A DNA stretch of 64,000 nucleotides, taken from contig JBKBQA010000001.1 in NCBI GenBank assembly GCA_046292765.1, positions 434,001 to 498,000 on the forward strand. Reading direction: 5' to 3'. Numbering within the stretch: position 1 is the first letter of the stretch; each line of letters begins with the position of its first letter. A program made the position numbers and the translations under genes. Below, piece after piece: positions 35,976 through 44,343 of this stretch. Source of the stretch: PGZG01 sp046292765 (lineage in GTDB: Bacteria > Pseudomonadota > Gammaproteobacteria > Pseudomonadales > Alcanivoracaceae). The notes below the pieces were generated by a model. It ran no database searches, was not told the origin of the DNA, and worked only from the letters and a program-made list of their open reading frames with translations.

Positions 35976-36647
35976 TTACAGCGGCAGGATAGCCGGCTGC
36001 GGATCAAAGCTGACTCGCAGTGGTCGCGCATCGCGCTCTTCGGTGGCGGCCATGGTGATATCCTCGGCGTGCAGCCGCGGGTGGCGACCATCGAGAAACT
36101 TTTTTGCGGCGTGGGCCGTGCGGGTGCGTCGGCTCGCCTCTTCCAGTGGGATGCCCTCGCCGCCGAGCAGCCCACGCATGTACTCTGCGCAGGCCAGGTC
36201 TTCATCGCCGTCGGGATGAGAGGCCACCAGAACAATACGCGGGAACGCCTGCTCGTTAAGCCAGTCGGCCGTCGCGGCAGCGTTGATGAGGCCTGCCACC
36301 AGCACCACCGCACTGTCCCGGGCGGCGAGCGTTGCAATCACGCCATTGGTGGTGCGTTGTACCAGTGTTCTGCCACGCAGGTCCGCCTGAATCATTTCCA
36401 GTGGCGAATTGCCGAAATCGAAGCCATCGATGGGAAGCGCTGAAACTTCACCGGCCAGCAGCAGATCGGGCTGCTGCTGTTTCATTGCCAGTGCTTCCGG
36501 CGCGGTGGCGACAAGGCGGATTTCTCTGACGCCGCCCTTGAAGGCGAAATGGGCGGTGGTAAAGGCGCGGATGACATCAATCACCACAGTGGCGCCACCC
36601 GGATTGGGCGGCGGCCGATGTCCCTGACTGATGAGGATTTCAGTCAT
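35976..36647 (-). CDS. ComB-like 2-phosphosulfolactate phosphatase family protein
   Basis: 223 residues. VVIDVIRAFTTA, LLAGEVSALPIDGFDFGNSP and TTNGVIA match the ComB family (PF04029), whose archetype dephosphorylates 2-phosphosulfolactate in coenzyme M synthesis. Bacterial members usually have unknown substrates; sulfolactate metabolism is not indicated by neighbours. The start overlaps the stop of the upstream exported-protein gene (TGATG). Confidence 0.8.
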   Translation of the reverse strand: MTEILISQGHRPPPNPGGATVVIDVIRAFTTAHFAFKGGVREIRLVATAPEALAMKQQQPDLLLAGEVSALPIDGFDFGNSPLEMIQADLRGRTLVQRTTNGVIATLAARDSAVVLVAGLINAAATADWLNEQAFPRIVLVASHPDGDEDLACAEYMRGLLGGEGIPLEEASRRTRTAHAAKKFLDGRHPRLHAEDITMAATEERDARPLRVSFDPQPAILPL

Positions 36648-37171
36648 CAGAACAGCAGGCCGATGCCCCAGGTGGTGTTGTTGAAGGCTTCGCTGTCGCG
36701 GTCGTTGTAGCGCTCGCCGGTAATGGTGAAGGTCAGGCGATCGGCCAGCAGCATGCGATCCTTGCGGGTTTTGGTGTTATTGAAAAAATCGACCACGGCG
36801 CGGAAGTTGAAATCAGAGCGCAGTCGCACCAGATCGCCTTCGGTACCATAACCATACTGGAACTGGATGATGCGACTGAAGCCGACGCCGAAGTAGGCGT
36901 TGGTGAAACTGGCATCACAGGCGTTGGTGAACACCACGCAGCCGCCACCGGTCGGTGCGTTGCTGAACTTCTTGGTGGCGACGCCACCATTGAGAGCAAC
37001 GCTGGTGTAGTTGACGTCAAAGTACAGACCCGTGCCGATGTTTTCGGTCGGGTCGACACGACCGAATGACACCACGGTGCCGCGCAGGATATTGGTGCCG
37101 GCATAGGGGCTCTCGGCGAGCGCCGGGATGGTCAGGCTGATCCCCAGCAGTGCGGCAAGTATGCGCTTCAT
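36647..37171 (-). CDS. Exported, possibly outer-membrane, protein of unknown function
   Basis: 174 residues with a signal peptide (MKRILAALLGISLTIPALA). The rest is rich in alternating beta-strand segments and ends WGIGLLF, a terminal phenylalanine as seen in outer-membrane beta-barrels. Two cysteines (CVVFTNAC) may pair. ATG 37171 is the signal-peptide start; the frame is open upstream. It is coupled to the ComB-like gene. Confidence 0.65.
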   Translation of the reverse strand: MKRILAALLGISLTIPALAESPYAGTNILRGTVVSFGRVDPTENIGTGLYFDVNYTSVALNGGVATKKFSNAPTGGGCVVFTNACDASFTNAYFGVGFSRIIQFQYGYGTEGDLVRLRSDFNFRAVVDFFNNTKTRKDRMLLADRLTFTITGERYNDRDSEAFNNTTWGIGLLF

Positions 37172-37304
37172 TATTGTTCTCCTTGTGTCGGGGTCTCTGG
37201 ACCGGTGCATTATGCCCGAATCATCGGCACGTTTGATCGGTCATCTGGCTCAGTGATGCTGCCAGCGCGGTCAGTATCGGACAATGATCCCGGTCAGGGA
37301 AAGA

Positions 37305-37991
37305 TCATTTGCCCGGTGCGGGCACCCGGCAAAGCGCGATCACGCTGACGGAGTGGGCCCCGGCATCGAGCAGGGCGTGGCTGGCGGCGCGGGCAGTGCT
37401 GCCGGTGGTGATAACGTCATCGACCAGCAGAATTCGCCGGCCGGCGAGGTTGGTATCGCAGCGAAAGGTGCTCTTGCGGGCCTGGCGTCGCTGTTGTGCC
37501 GTGTGACCCTGCTGGTGGTCCCCGCCGCGCGGTCGGCGCAGCAGATCGGCAAACGGCAAACCGTGCTGCTTGGCCAGCGCATTCGCCAGCACCGCCGCCT
37601 GATTGAACCCGCGCTGCCACTGGCCTCGCCAGTGCAACGGTACCGGCACCACGCAATCCACATCGGGCAGATGCGGTATTTCCGATAGCAGCAGATGCGT
37701 TAATGGCCGCTGCAGATACAACCGGCCATGATGTTTCCAGCGGTTGATCATCCGGCTGACCGGGGGCTGATAGAGCAGCGCTGCCTGCATCCCCAGATAG
37801 GGCGGCGGGTCGTCCAGACAGCGGCCACACAGTGGCGCCAGTTCGTCATCCACTGGCGGCGGCTCGCCCGGCAGGGGCAGGGCGCAGCGGCACAGGGTGG
37901 TGGCCGCGGGGCGGGCCATGTCATTACGGCAGTCGGCGCAGAGGGCGCTGGCGGCCGGCGCCTCGGCACCACAGGCACAGCAAAAGGCCAT
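37305..37991 (-). CDS. comF: ComF family phosphoribosyltransferase-like protein
   Basis: 228 residues with a cysteine-rich N-terminal zinc-binding region (CCACG, CADC, CRC, CGRC) and a PRTase domain with the PRPP-binding loop ILLVDDVITTGSTAR. ComF/GntX proteins take part in DNA uptake or use of DNA as carbon source. ATG 37991 is chosen; the long open frame upstream is antisense to bioB and is not coding. It is divergent from bioB across the biotin operator. Confidence 0.9.
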   Translation of the reverse strand: MAFCCACGAEAPAASALCADCRNDMARPAATTLCRCALPLPGEPPPVDDELAPLCGRCLDDPPPYLGMQAALLYQPPVSRMINRWKHHGRLYLQRPLTHLLLSEIPHLPDVDCVVPVPLHWRGQWQRGFNQAAVLANALAKQHGLPFADLLRRPRGGDHQQGHTAQQRRQARKSTFRCDTNLAGRRILLVDDVITTGSTARAASHALLDAGAHSVSVIALCRVPAPGK

Positions 37992-38013
37992 ATTCCGATC
38001 AATAATTAGCCAT

Positions 38014-38047
38014 CTGTAAACCCTTGCAAAGACTTCCAGATTGACAG
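38014..38047. promoter_or_regulatory. Candidate BirA operator of the biotin operon
   Basis: CTGTAAACC (38014-38022), 16 bp, GATTGACAG (38039-38047). The right arm matches the reverse complement of the left at 7 of 9 bases, and the left arm resembles the E. coli half-site TTGTAAACC. It overlaps the TTGACA -35 of bioB. Confidence 0.7.
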
Positions 38048-38069
38048 CCATCCCGACGCCTCCTAGTCT
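38041..38069 (+). promoter_or_regulatory. Candidate promoter of bioBFHC
   Basis: A perfect TTGACA -35 (38041-38046), 17 bp, and a weak TAGTCT -10 (38064-38069), 34 bp before the bioB start. Overlap with the BirA-like site fits repression by biotin. Confidence 0.6.
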
Positions 38070-38102
38070 GCGAGCATTCCTGACCCGTCCCGGAGAACCA
38101 GC

Positions 38103-39233
38103 ATGACCGCTGCCCAGCCCACCCTGAAGTCGTCCCAGGAGGCAGTTTCCGTACGCCATGACTGGCGCCGCGATGAGATCGAGGCGCTGTTTGCGCTGCC
38201 GTTCAGTGATCTGATGTTTAAGGCTGCAACGGTGCATCGGCAGCATTTCGATGCCAACGCCGTGCAGGTTTCCACCTTGTTGTCGATCAAGACCGGTGCC
38301 TGCCCGGAGGACTGCAAGTACTGCTCCCAGTCTGGCCACTACAACACCGAGCTGGAGAAAGAAAAGCTGCTGGAGGTGCAGAAGGTGCTGGAAGAAGCGC
38401 TGGCAGCCAAAGAGAAGGGCGCATCCCGGTTCTGCATGGGCGCGGCCTGGCGCAGCCCACGCGAAAAAGACATGCCCTACGTGCTGGACATGGTCAAGCA
38501 GGTCAAGGCCATGGGTCTGGAAACCTGCATGACCCTCGGCATGTTGTCGAGGGATCAGGCCGATCAGCTGGCCGATGCCGGTCTCGACTACTACAACCAC
38601 AACCTCGATACCTCGCCGGAATACTACGGCCAGATAATTTCCACCCGCAGCTATAACGACCGTCTCGAAACCCTGGCCCATGTGCGCGATGCCGGCATGA
38701 AGATCTGTGCCGGCGGCATCATCGGCATGGGCGAGGACCGTCGTGATCGCATCGGCTTGCTGCAGCAGCTCGCCAATCTGCCGGCGCACCCGGAGTCCGT
38801 GCCGATCAATATGCTGGTGAAGATCAAGGGCACACCGTTGGCAGAGGTAGCGGATCTTGATCATTTCGAGTTTGTCCGCACCATCGCGGTGGCGCGTATC
38901 CTGATGCCGCAATCCTTCGTGCGGCTGTCTGCCGGCCGTCAGGAAATGAATGACGAAATGCAGGCGCTGTGTTTTCTCGCCGGCGCCAATTCCATTTTTT
39001 ACGGCGAGCGCCTGTTGACCACAGACAACCCGGAAACCGGGCACGACCAGCGGCTGTTCCAGCGCCTTGGTATCCATGCGCTGGATCCGCGTGACGAGTG
39101 TTCCGATGAAGCCAGTGAAGATGCACTGCTGGCGCAGGTGCAGTCGCAGAACGAAGCACCACTTTATTACGACGCCATGTCCCGTCGTGATGCCAAGCCA
39201 GTGCTGCCCAAACGTCAGGGCGCAGACGCCTGA
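38103..39233 (+). CDS. bioB: Biotin synthase
   Basis: Radical-SAM enzyme that inserts sulfur into dethiobiotin. It has 376 residues; Cys67, Cys71 and Cys74 in GACPEDCKYCSQ bind the 4Fe-4S cluster, and the conserved GGIIGMGE and Arg/Cys ligands for the second cluster follow. GGAG precedes the ATG. It is the first gene of bioB-bioF-bioH-bioC. Confidence 0.98.
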   Translation: MTAAQPTLKSSQEAVSVRHDWRRDEIEALFALPFSDLMFKAATVHRQHFDANAVQVSTLLSIKTGACPEDCKYCSQSGHYNTELEKEKLLEVQKVLEEALAAKEKGASRFCMGAAWRSPREKDMPYVLDMVKQVKAMGLETCMTLGMLSRDQADQLADAGLDYYNHNLDTSPEYYGQIISTRSYNDRLETLAHVRDAGMKICAGGIIGMGEDRRDRIGLLQQLANLPAHPESVPINMLVKIKGTPLAEVADLDHFEFVRTIAVARILMPQSFVRLSAGRQEMNDEMQALCFLAGANSIFYGERLLTTDNPETGHDQRLFQRLGIHALDPRDECSDEASEDALLAQVQSQNEAPLYYDAMSRRDAKPVLPKRQGADA

Positions 39234-39238
39234 CGGCC

Positions 39239-40381
39239 ATGGAACACCCGTTCGATCTGTCGGCGGCGCTGCAGGAGCGGCGGCAGTTGCATCGCTATCG
39301 TCAGCGCATGGAACAGCAGGCGCCGGTGGGTCGCGAGGCGATTGTTCAGGGGCAGCGGCTGTTGAACTTTTGTGGCAATGACTATCTCGGTCTTGCCAAT
39401 CATCCCGAGGTGGTTGCTGCTTTCTGCAAGGCAGCGCAGGAGTGCGGTGTCGGCAGTGGCGCCTCGCATCTGGTCTGTGGTCATGGCCATTATCATCACG
39501 CGCTTGAGCAGGCGCTGGCGGATTTCTGTGGCCAGCCGAGGGCGTTGCTGTTTTCCACCGGTTACATGGCCAATCTGGCAGTGATCCAGACGCTCACTGG
39601 CAAGGGCGATGCGGTGTTCGAGGATCGCCTCAATCATGCCTCATTGATTGACGGTGGGCTTGCCAGTGGCGCCCGATTCCGTCGCTATCGTCATGCAGAT
39701 GCAGACAGTCTGGCCACGCAGCTGACCGAGTCCGATGCCCGCCGCAAGCTGGTCGTCACCGATGGTGTTTTCAGCATGGACGGAGATGTGGCGCCACTGG
39801 CAGATCTGGCTGCAGTGTGCGAACAGCACCAGGCCTGGCTGATGGTAGACGATGCCCACGGTTTCGGTGTGCTGGGAGAGCAGGGGCGGGGCTGTGTCGA
39901 CGCACAGGGTGTGCAGCATCGTGTTCCGGTGCTGGTTGGCACCCTCGGCAAGGCATTCGGCACCTTTGGTGCCTTTGTGACGGGCAGTGATGAGCTGATC
40001 GAAACGCTGATCCAGTTTGCCCGGCCCTATATCTACACCACGGCGCTACCACCGGCGGTGGCAGCCGCGACACTGGCGAGCCTCACCATAGTGCGTAAAG
40101 ACAACTGGCGGCGGGAAAAATTGGCCAGCCTGATTGCCCGCTTTCGCGCCGGCGCAGCAGAAAAGGGCTTTACCCTGATGCCGTCGGCCACCCCGATTCA
40201 GCCGCTGCTGATCGGCGCCGATGACGAGGCGTTGCGACTTGGCGAGCGGTTGCGCCAGCGGGGTTTTCTGATCAGTGCGATCCGGCCCCCGACGGTGCCG
40301 GAGGGCACGGCACGGTTGCGTGTGACCTTGAGCGCTGCACATGAGGAAGGCGACATAGACCGATTAATTGAGGCCCTGTAG
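39239..40381 (+). CDS. bioF: 8-Amino-7-oxononanoate synthase
   Basis: PLP enzyme condensing pimeloyl-ACP or pimeloyl-CoA with alanine. It has 380 residues. DDAHGFG (204-210) and the PLP lysine K238 in GTLGKAFG are present, with FCGNDYLGL at the substrate entrance. It lies 5 bp after bioB; no strong ribosome binding site is visible, so it may depend on coupling. Confidence 0.97.
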   Translation: MEHPFDLSAALQERRQLHRYRQRMEQQAPVGREAIVQGQRLLNFCGNDYLGLANHPEVVAAFCKAAQECGVGSGASHLVCGHGHYHHALEQALADFCGQPRALLFSTGYMANLAVIQTLTGKGDAVFEDRLNHASLIDGGLASGARFRRYRHADADSLATQLTESDARRKLVVTDGVFSMDGDVAPLADLAAVCEQHQAWLMVDDAHGFGVLGEQGRGCVDAQGVQHRVPVLVGTLGKAFGTFGAFVTGSDELIETLIQFARPYIYTTALPPAVAAATLASLTIVRKDNWRREKLASLIARFRAGAAEKGFTLMPSATPIQPLLIGADDEALRLGERLRQRGFLISAIRPPTVPEGTARLRVTLSAAHEEGDIDRLIEAL

Positions 40382-40423
40382 GTGCGGCAGCATTGCTGCT
40401 CCGGGTTGTAGACGAGGTTGTGA

Positions 40424-41236
40424 GTGAGTTCGCTGGTGCTTTTTCATAATACCTACCGCTGCACGGGCCAGGCCGGTGACGATGCCGACGATCTGGTGCT
40501 GCTGCATGGCTGGGGGCTGCACTCCATCGTCTGGGACGATGTCATGCCCGATTTGCTGCAACACTTTCGCGTCACCGTGATTGATTTGCCCGGCATGGGG
40601 CAGAGCCCGTTGCCCTCTGGTGATTACACGCTGGACTTGATGGTCGCTCATGTGGCGCAGGTGCTGCCAGAGCGTTGCCATCTGCTAGGCTGGTCGCTCG
40701 GCGGGCTGGTGGCGATCCGGCTTGCGGCAGAGCGGCCGCAGCAGGTGCGCTCCCTGACGCTGGTGGCGTCGTCGCCTTGTTTTGTTGCCAGCGACCAGTG
40801 GCCGGGGGTGGAGCGGCGCTTGTTTGATCGTTTTATGGAAGTATTTGACGAAGATGCCGAGGGTACCCTGATTCGCTTTCTGGCACTCAACTGCAAGGAT
40901 GCCGTCACCGTGCGCGACGATGTGCGAAAGCTGAAAGACATACTTTATTTCTGTGGATTGCCGGCACCCAAAGCATTGCGTGGAGGCTTGCAGGTGCTGC
41001 GCGACACCGACCTGCGCGAGCTGTTGGCGGCCGTGTCCCAACCGCGACTGATGCTGTTTGGTGAGCATGACAATATGGTGCCCCGTGCCGTTGCTGAACA
41101 GATGACGGCGTTGTGCCCGGTGGAGGTGCTGCCGGGGGATTCCCATGTTCCCTTTGTGTCGCAGCCGGCACGCTTTGTGGCGCGATTGTTTGATCGCTGG
41201 CGGCAGTCCGGTGTGATGCGGGGGGACACGGTATGA
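40424..41236 (+). CDS. bioH: Pimeloyl-[ACP] methyl ester esterase
   Basis: Alpha/beta hydrolase that frees pimeloyl-ACP from its methyl ester and ends the BioC-started chain. It has 270 residues, the oxyanion motif LLHGWGLHS, nucleophile Ser91 in GWSLGG, and Asp/His in GEHDNMV and GDSHVPF. It starts at GTG with GAGG 6 nt upstream. The stop overlaps bioC (ATGA). Confidence 0.95.
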   Translation: MSSLVLFHNTYRCTGQAGDDADDLVLLHGWGLHSIVWDDVMPDLLQHFRVTVIDLPGMGQSPLPSGDYTLDLMVAHVAQVLPERCHLLGWSLGGLVAIRLAAERPQQVRSLTLVASSPCFVASDQWPGVERRLFDRFMEVFDEDAEGTLIRFLALNCKDAVTVRDDVRKLKDILYFCGLPAPKALRGGLQVLRDTDLRELLAAVSQPRLMLFGEHDNMVPRAVAEQMTALCPVEVLPGDSHVPFVSQPARFVARLFDRWRQSGVMRGDTV

Positions 41237-42015
41237 ACGAGCACCTGCCGGTGGCCCGGGCATTCGGTCGTGCGGCCCGCAGTTACGATGAACACGCCGG
41301 GGTACAGCTTTCGGTGGCGCGCAGTTTGCTCGCCATGATTCCTGCCGAGGCAGATCCGCGACATGCGCTTGATCTGGGGTGCGGCACGGCGGCGATGGCC
41401 CGTCCGTTGTGTGCGCATTTGCCGCACTGTCACTGGCAGGGTGTCGACCTTTCCGAGCCGATGTTGATTGAAGCGGCAAGCCGTGGGCGCCTGCATGATC
41501 GCTATCGGCCGCTATGTGCGGACGCTGGCGCCCTGCCGTTGGCGGCGGGTTCCCAGCAACTGATCTTCAGCTCCTTCGCTCTGCAGTGGCTGGAGACGGC
41601 TTCCGCCAGCGCCGAAATGGCGCGGGTACTGTCGCCGCAAGGGTGGCTGGTCATGGCAGTGCCGGTGGCTGGCACGCTGAAAGAATTGCAGGACAGCTGG
41701 GCAGCGGTGGATGAGGCTCGCCATGTCAATCGTCTGGCACCGGCGCCGGAATGGCTGCAGGCACTGGCGCAGCATGAACTGCATGTCGTGGATGCGCAGA
41801 CCATCGCCGTGACGGAGCATTATCCCTCACTGGCTGCCATCGGCCGGATGCTGAAGTTGACCGGAGCGCATCATGTCAGTGGTCGTCAGACTGCCGGCCT
41901 GTTGTCGCCGCGCCGGCGTCGGGCACTGGAGCAAGCCTACGAAATGAAACGCAATGAAAAAGGGCTTCCGCTGACCTGGCAGGTATTATTTGTTGTTGCC
42001 CGAAAACACCCCTGA
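41233..42015 (+). CDS. bioC: Malonyl-ACP O-methyltransferase
   Basis: SAM-dependent methyltransferase that primes biotin synthesis by methylating malonyl-ACP. It has 260 residues; the SAM loop LDLGCGTAAM lies near 47-55 and the N-terminal ARAFGRAARSYDEHA is typical. In Pseudomonas bioD follows directly; here the operon stops and bioD is about 20 kb away. Confidence 0.95.
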   Translation: MNEHLPVARAFGRAARSYDEHAGVQLSVARSLLAMIPAEADPRHALDLGCGTAAMARPLCAHLPHCHWQGVDLSEPMLIEAASRGRLHDRYRPLCADAGALPLAAGSQQLIFSSFALQWLETASASAEMARVLSPQGWLVMAVPVAGTLKELQDSWAAVDEARHVNRLAPAPEWLQALAQHELHVVDAQTIAVTEHYPSLAAIGRMLKLTGAHHVSGRQTAGLLSPRRRRALEQAYEMKRNEKGLPLTWQVLFVVARKHP

Positions 42016-42060
42016 TCCATCTGCCGGTGGCGAGATGCGATCTGCTGTTGACCAATGACC

Positions 42061-43050
42061 CTAGCGTAACTGACTTGGCGATGCGCCATACCATTTGCGG
42101 AATGCCCGCGAAAATGAGCTGACATCGGCAAACCCCAGTAGGAAGGCCAGCTGGGTAATACTCATGCCCGGTTGGCGCAAATGCCGTTCCACCAGCACAC
42201 GACGGGTATTTTCGATCAGTTGCTGCCAGGTCAGGTCCTCGTCTTTCAGTCGCCGTTGCAGGCTGCGCACGCTCATATTCAGCAGCGAGGCCGCATCGGA
42301 CAGGCTCGGTTCCCCCTCCGGCAGGCGCTCCTCAATCCAGAGTGACAGGCGGGTGGACAGCGCCCCTCGCTCTGCATCGGCCAGCCGCTGTGTCAGTGTC
42401 GCATCAAGCATGGCGGCCAGTTGCGGATCGCTTGCCGCAAGCTGCAACTGGCTGGCATGACGGTGGAACAACAGGGCGAAGTGATCTCCCTGGCTGACCT
42501 GGCAGCGAAAGTACCTTTGTATCGCAGCTCTCATGGCCGGCGGAATGTCCGGGGTGACGACCTCAACCGGATCGCCCTGGCAGGGCAATCGAATCCGCAC
42601 CATGCGCTGGATGATCGCCAGCACAAATAACAGCGCCTGCGGATGTGGGGCCGTGTCGTCTGCCGCAACCAGATGCAGGCCAAGCCGATCGTCATCTTCG
42701 CTGAGATTGGTGGAGACTGCATCGCTGATCAGGCGGTGGAAGCGCACGATCCGATGCAAAACGCTGCGCAGATCACCGCCGGCGGCCAGCGCCAGTCCAA
42801 GGGCGCCAAAGGTGGAGTACTCGGCATGGCGCGCCATGTTGATGCCCAGGGAGGGGTCGCCCAGCAGGGACTCGCATTCTGCCAGCAAGGCGGCGGTATC
42901 CTGCACCGTTACCTTCGCCTCCGGGTTCATGGTGTCCTGCAGTGCTATGCCATGGCCTGCAAACACGGTGGCGGGATCATGACCGGTGCGCCGCAGCATC
43001 GGTGCGAGCGGACTAAGAAACATGGCGGCGGTACGGCGTTCCGGTGTCAT
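42061..43050 (-). CDS. AraC-family transcriptional regulator
   Basis: 329 residues from ATG 43050. The N-terminal two thirds match the AraC effector-binding region of the OruR/ArgR-like group (PF12625). The C-terminal double helix-turn-helix (about 235-329) carries SLSDAASLLNMSVRSLQRRL and ITQLAFLLGFADVSSFSRAF. It is divergent from the desaturase/hydroxylase gene at 43145, and regulators of this kind often control the divergent gene, so that is its likely target. Confidence 0.9.
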   Translation of the reverse strand: MTPERRTAAMFLSPLAPMLRRTGHDPATVFAGHGIALQDTMNPEAKVTVQDTAALLAECESLLGDPSLGINMARHAEYSTFGALGLALAAGGDLRSVLHRIVRFHRLISDAVSTNLSEDDDRLGLHLVAADDTAPHPQALLFVLAIIQRMVRIRLPCQGDPVEVVTPDIPPAMRAAIQRYFRCQVSQGDHFALLFHRHASQLQLAASDPQLAAMLDATLTQRLADAERGALSTRLSLWIEERLPEGEPSLSDAASLLNMSVRSLQRRLKDEDLTWQQLIENTRRVLVERHLRQPGMSITQLAFLLGFADVSSFSRAFRKWYGASPSQLR

Positions 43051-43144
43051 CTGGCATCCCTGGTCAAGCGACTGGCATCCGGCGGCAAGTGCGGCACGAT
43101 GGTTGGCCGTAGTCTGGTGGCATTCATGTTGCGGGAGAATGGTT

Positions 43145-44212
43145 ATGACCGACACACCGACACGCGCTGCGGCCAATACCGACAAGATCATCCAGAGGGA
43201 AATCCTCGCCATCAGCGATGATGTGCGTCGCCGCCATGGCTGGTTGCGCCATCAGGATGCAATCGGATTGGGGATTTTCACGGTCAGTGTTGCTGGTATC
43301 GGAATCAACGCATGGCTGTATCTGATTGGCATCATGCCAGCCTGGGCGGTGATTCTGTTGACCGCCTTCTGGACATCGCTGCTGCACGAGCTGGAACACG
43401 ACCTGATCCATTGGATGTACTTCAGAAAGAACAAGTTCATGCACCACCTGATGATGCTGGGGGTATATCTGGCCCGGCCCTTGACCATCAATCCCTGGGT
43501 GCGCAGGCATCTGCATTTTCATCATCACAAGGTGTCCGGTACCGTGACCGATCTGGAGGAGCGGGGCATCACCAATGGTGAGAAATGGGGACTGAAGAGA
43601 CTGTTGATGGTCGGCGATCACATGCTGGCGGTGATCCTGCGCGCCCGTCTGTATCTGTTTGAGCCCCGTCGTCTGCTGAGCAAAGGTGTGATTGACCGAC
43701 AGGACCTGAAGAGCCTGCACCTGATTAGCCTGGCCAGCTATACCCCGCTGGGGAATATCAGCTATCTGATCTGGCATGGCTATGTGGTCTATCACCTTGC
43801 CAATGGTGTGGCCTGGCTTGCCGGCGGCGCCATTCCCTGGCCGCTGTGGCTGGAAGCCCAGATGCCATGGGTGCATGCACTGGTGGTGACACTGCTGGCG
43901 CCGAATGTGCTGCGCACCTTCTGCTTGCACTTCATTTCCTCGAACATGCATTACTACGGCGACAATGAGCCGGGTAATGTTGTCCAGCAGTGTCAGGTTC
44001 TGAATGTCTGGTGGCTGATGCCGCTGCAGCTGTTCTGCTTCAACTTTGGCAGCACCCATGCAATCCATCATTTTGTCGTCCGTGACCCCTTCTATGTCCG
44101 GCAGATGACGGCAACACGTGCCCATGAGGTGTTGAGCCGGCATGGTGTGCGCTTCAACGATCTTGGCACCTTTCGTCGGGCCAACCGTTACCACGAGACG
44201 GCCAAGGCTTGA
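43145..44212 (+). CDS. Membrane fatty acid desaturase/hydroxylase family protein
   Basis: 355 residues with the di-iron histidine boxes HELEHDLIH (81-89), HLHFHHH (122-128) and HAIHH near 310. Membrane helices lie at about 38-78 and further on. The HExxH-type first box and the length are closer to sterol/alkane-type hydroxylases than the shorter desaturase at 33606. The substrate is unknown. ATG 43145 has GGGAG 7 nt upstream; ATG 43139 is too close to it. Expression is probably under the divergent AraC regulator. Confidence 0.85.
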   Translation: MTDTPTRAAANTDKIIQREILAISDDVRRRHGWLRHQDAIGLGIFTVSVAGIGINAWLYLIGIMPAWAVILLTAFWTSLLHELEHDLIHWMYFRKNKFMHHLMMLGVYLARPLTINPWVRRHLHFHHHKVSGTVTDLEERGITNGEKWGLKRLLMVGDHMLAVILRARLYLFEPRRLLSKGVIDRQDLKSLHLISLASYTPLGNISYLIWHGYVVYHLANGVAWLAGGAIPWPLWLEAQMPWVHALVVTLLAPNVLRTFCLHFISSNMHYYGDNEPGNVVQQCQVLNVWWLMPLQLFCFNFGSTHAIHHFVVRDPFYVRQMTATRAHEVLSRHGVRFNDLGTFRRANRYHETAKA

Positions 44213-44223
44213 CCCCCCTTGTC

Positions 44224-44245
44224 CCCGGGCTTTCCCAGGCCCGGG
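44224..44245 (+). terminator. G+C-rich hairpin after the desaturase gene
   Basis: CCCGGGC/GCCCGGG with an 8-nt loop, 11 bp after the stop. It lacks a proper T-run, so termination is uncertain. Confidence 0.4.
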
Positions 44246-44343
44246 TGGCTTTGGCAGGGGGGACAGCAGATTTGTCGTTTTCGGCCAGTGACCGCCTCGG
44301 CGGGCTGGCTACACTGGGCGCCCGCTGGTCAACGGTGCCTGTC

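Noticed and set aside
37992..39077. Upstream extension of comF through bioB
   Set aside because: The extension is antisense to bioB; ComF proteins start at the cysteine-rich MAFCCACG segment.
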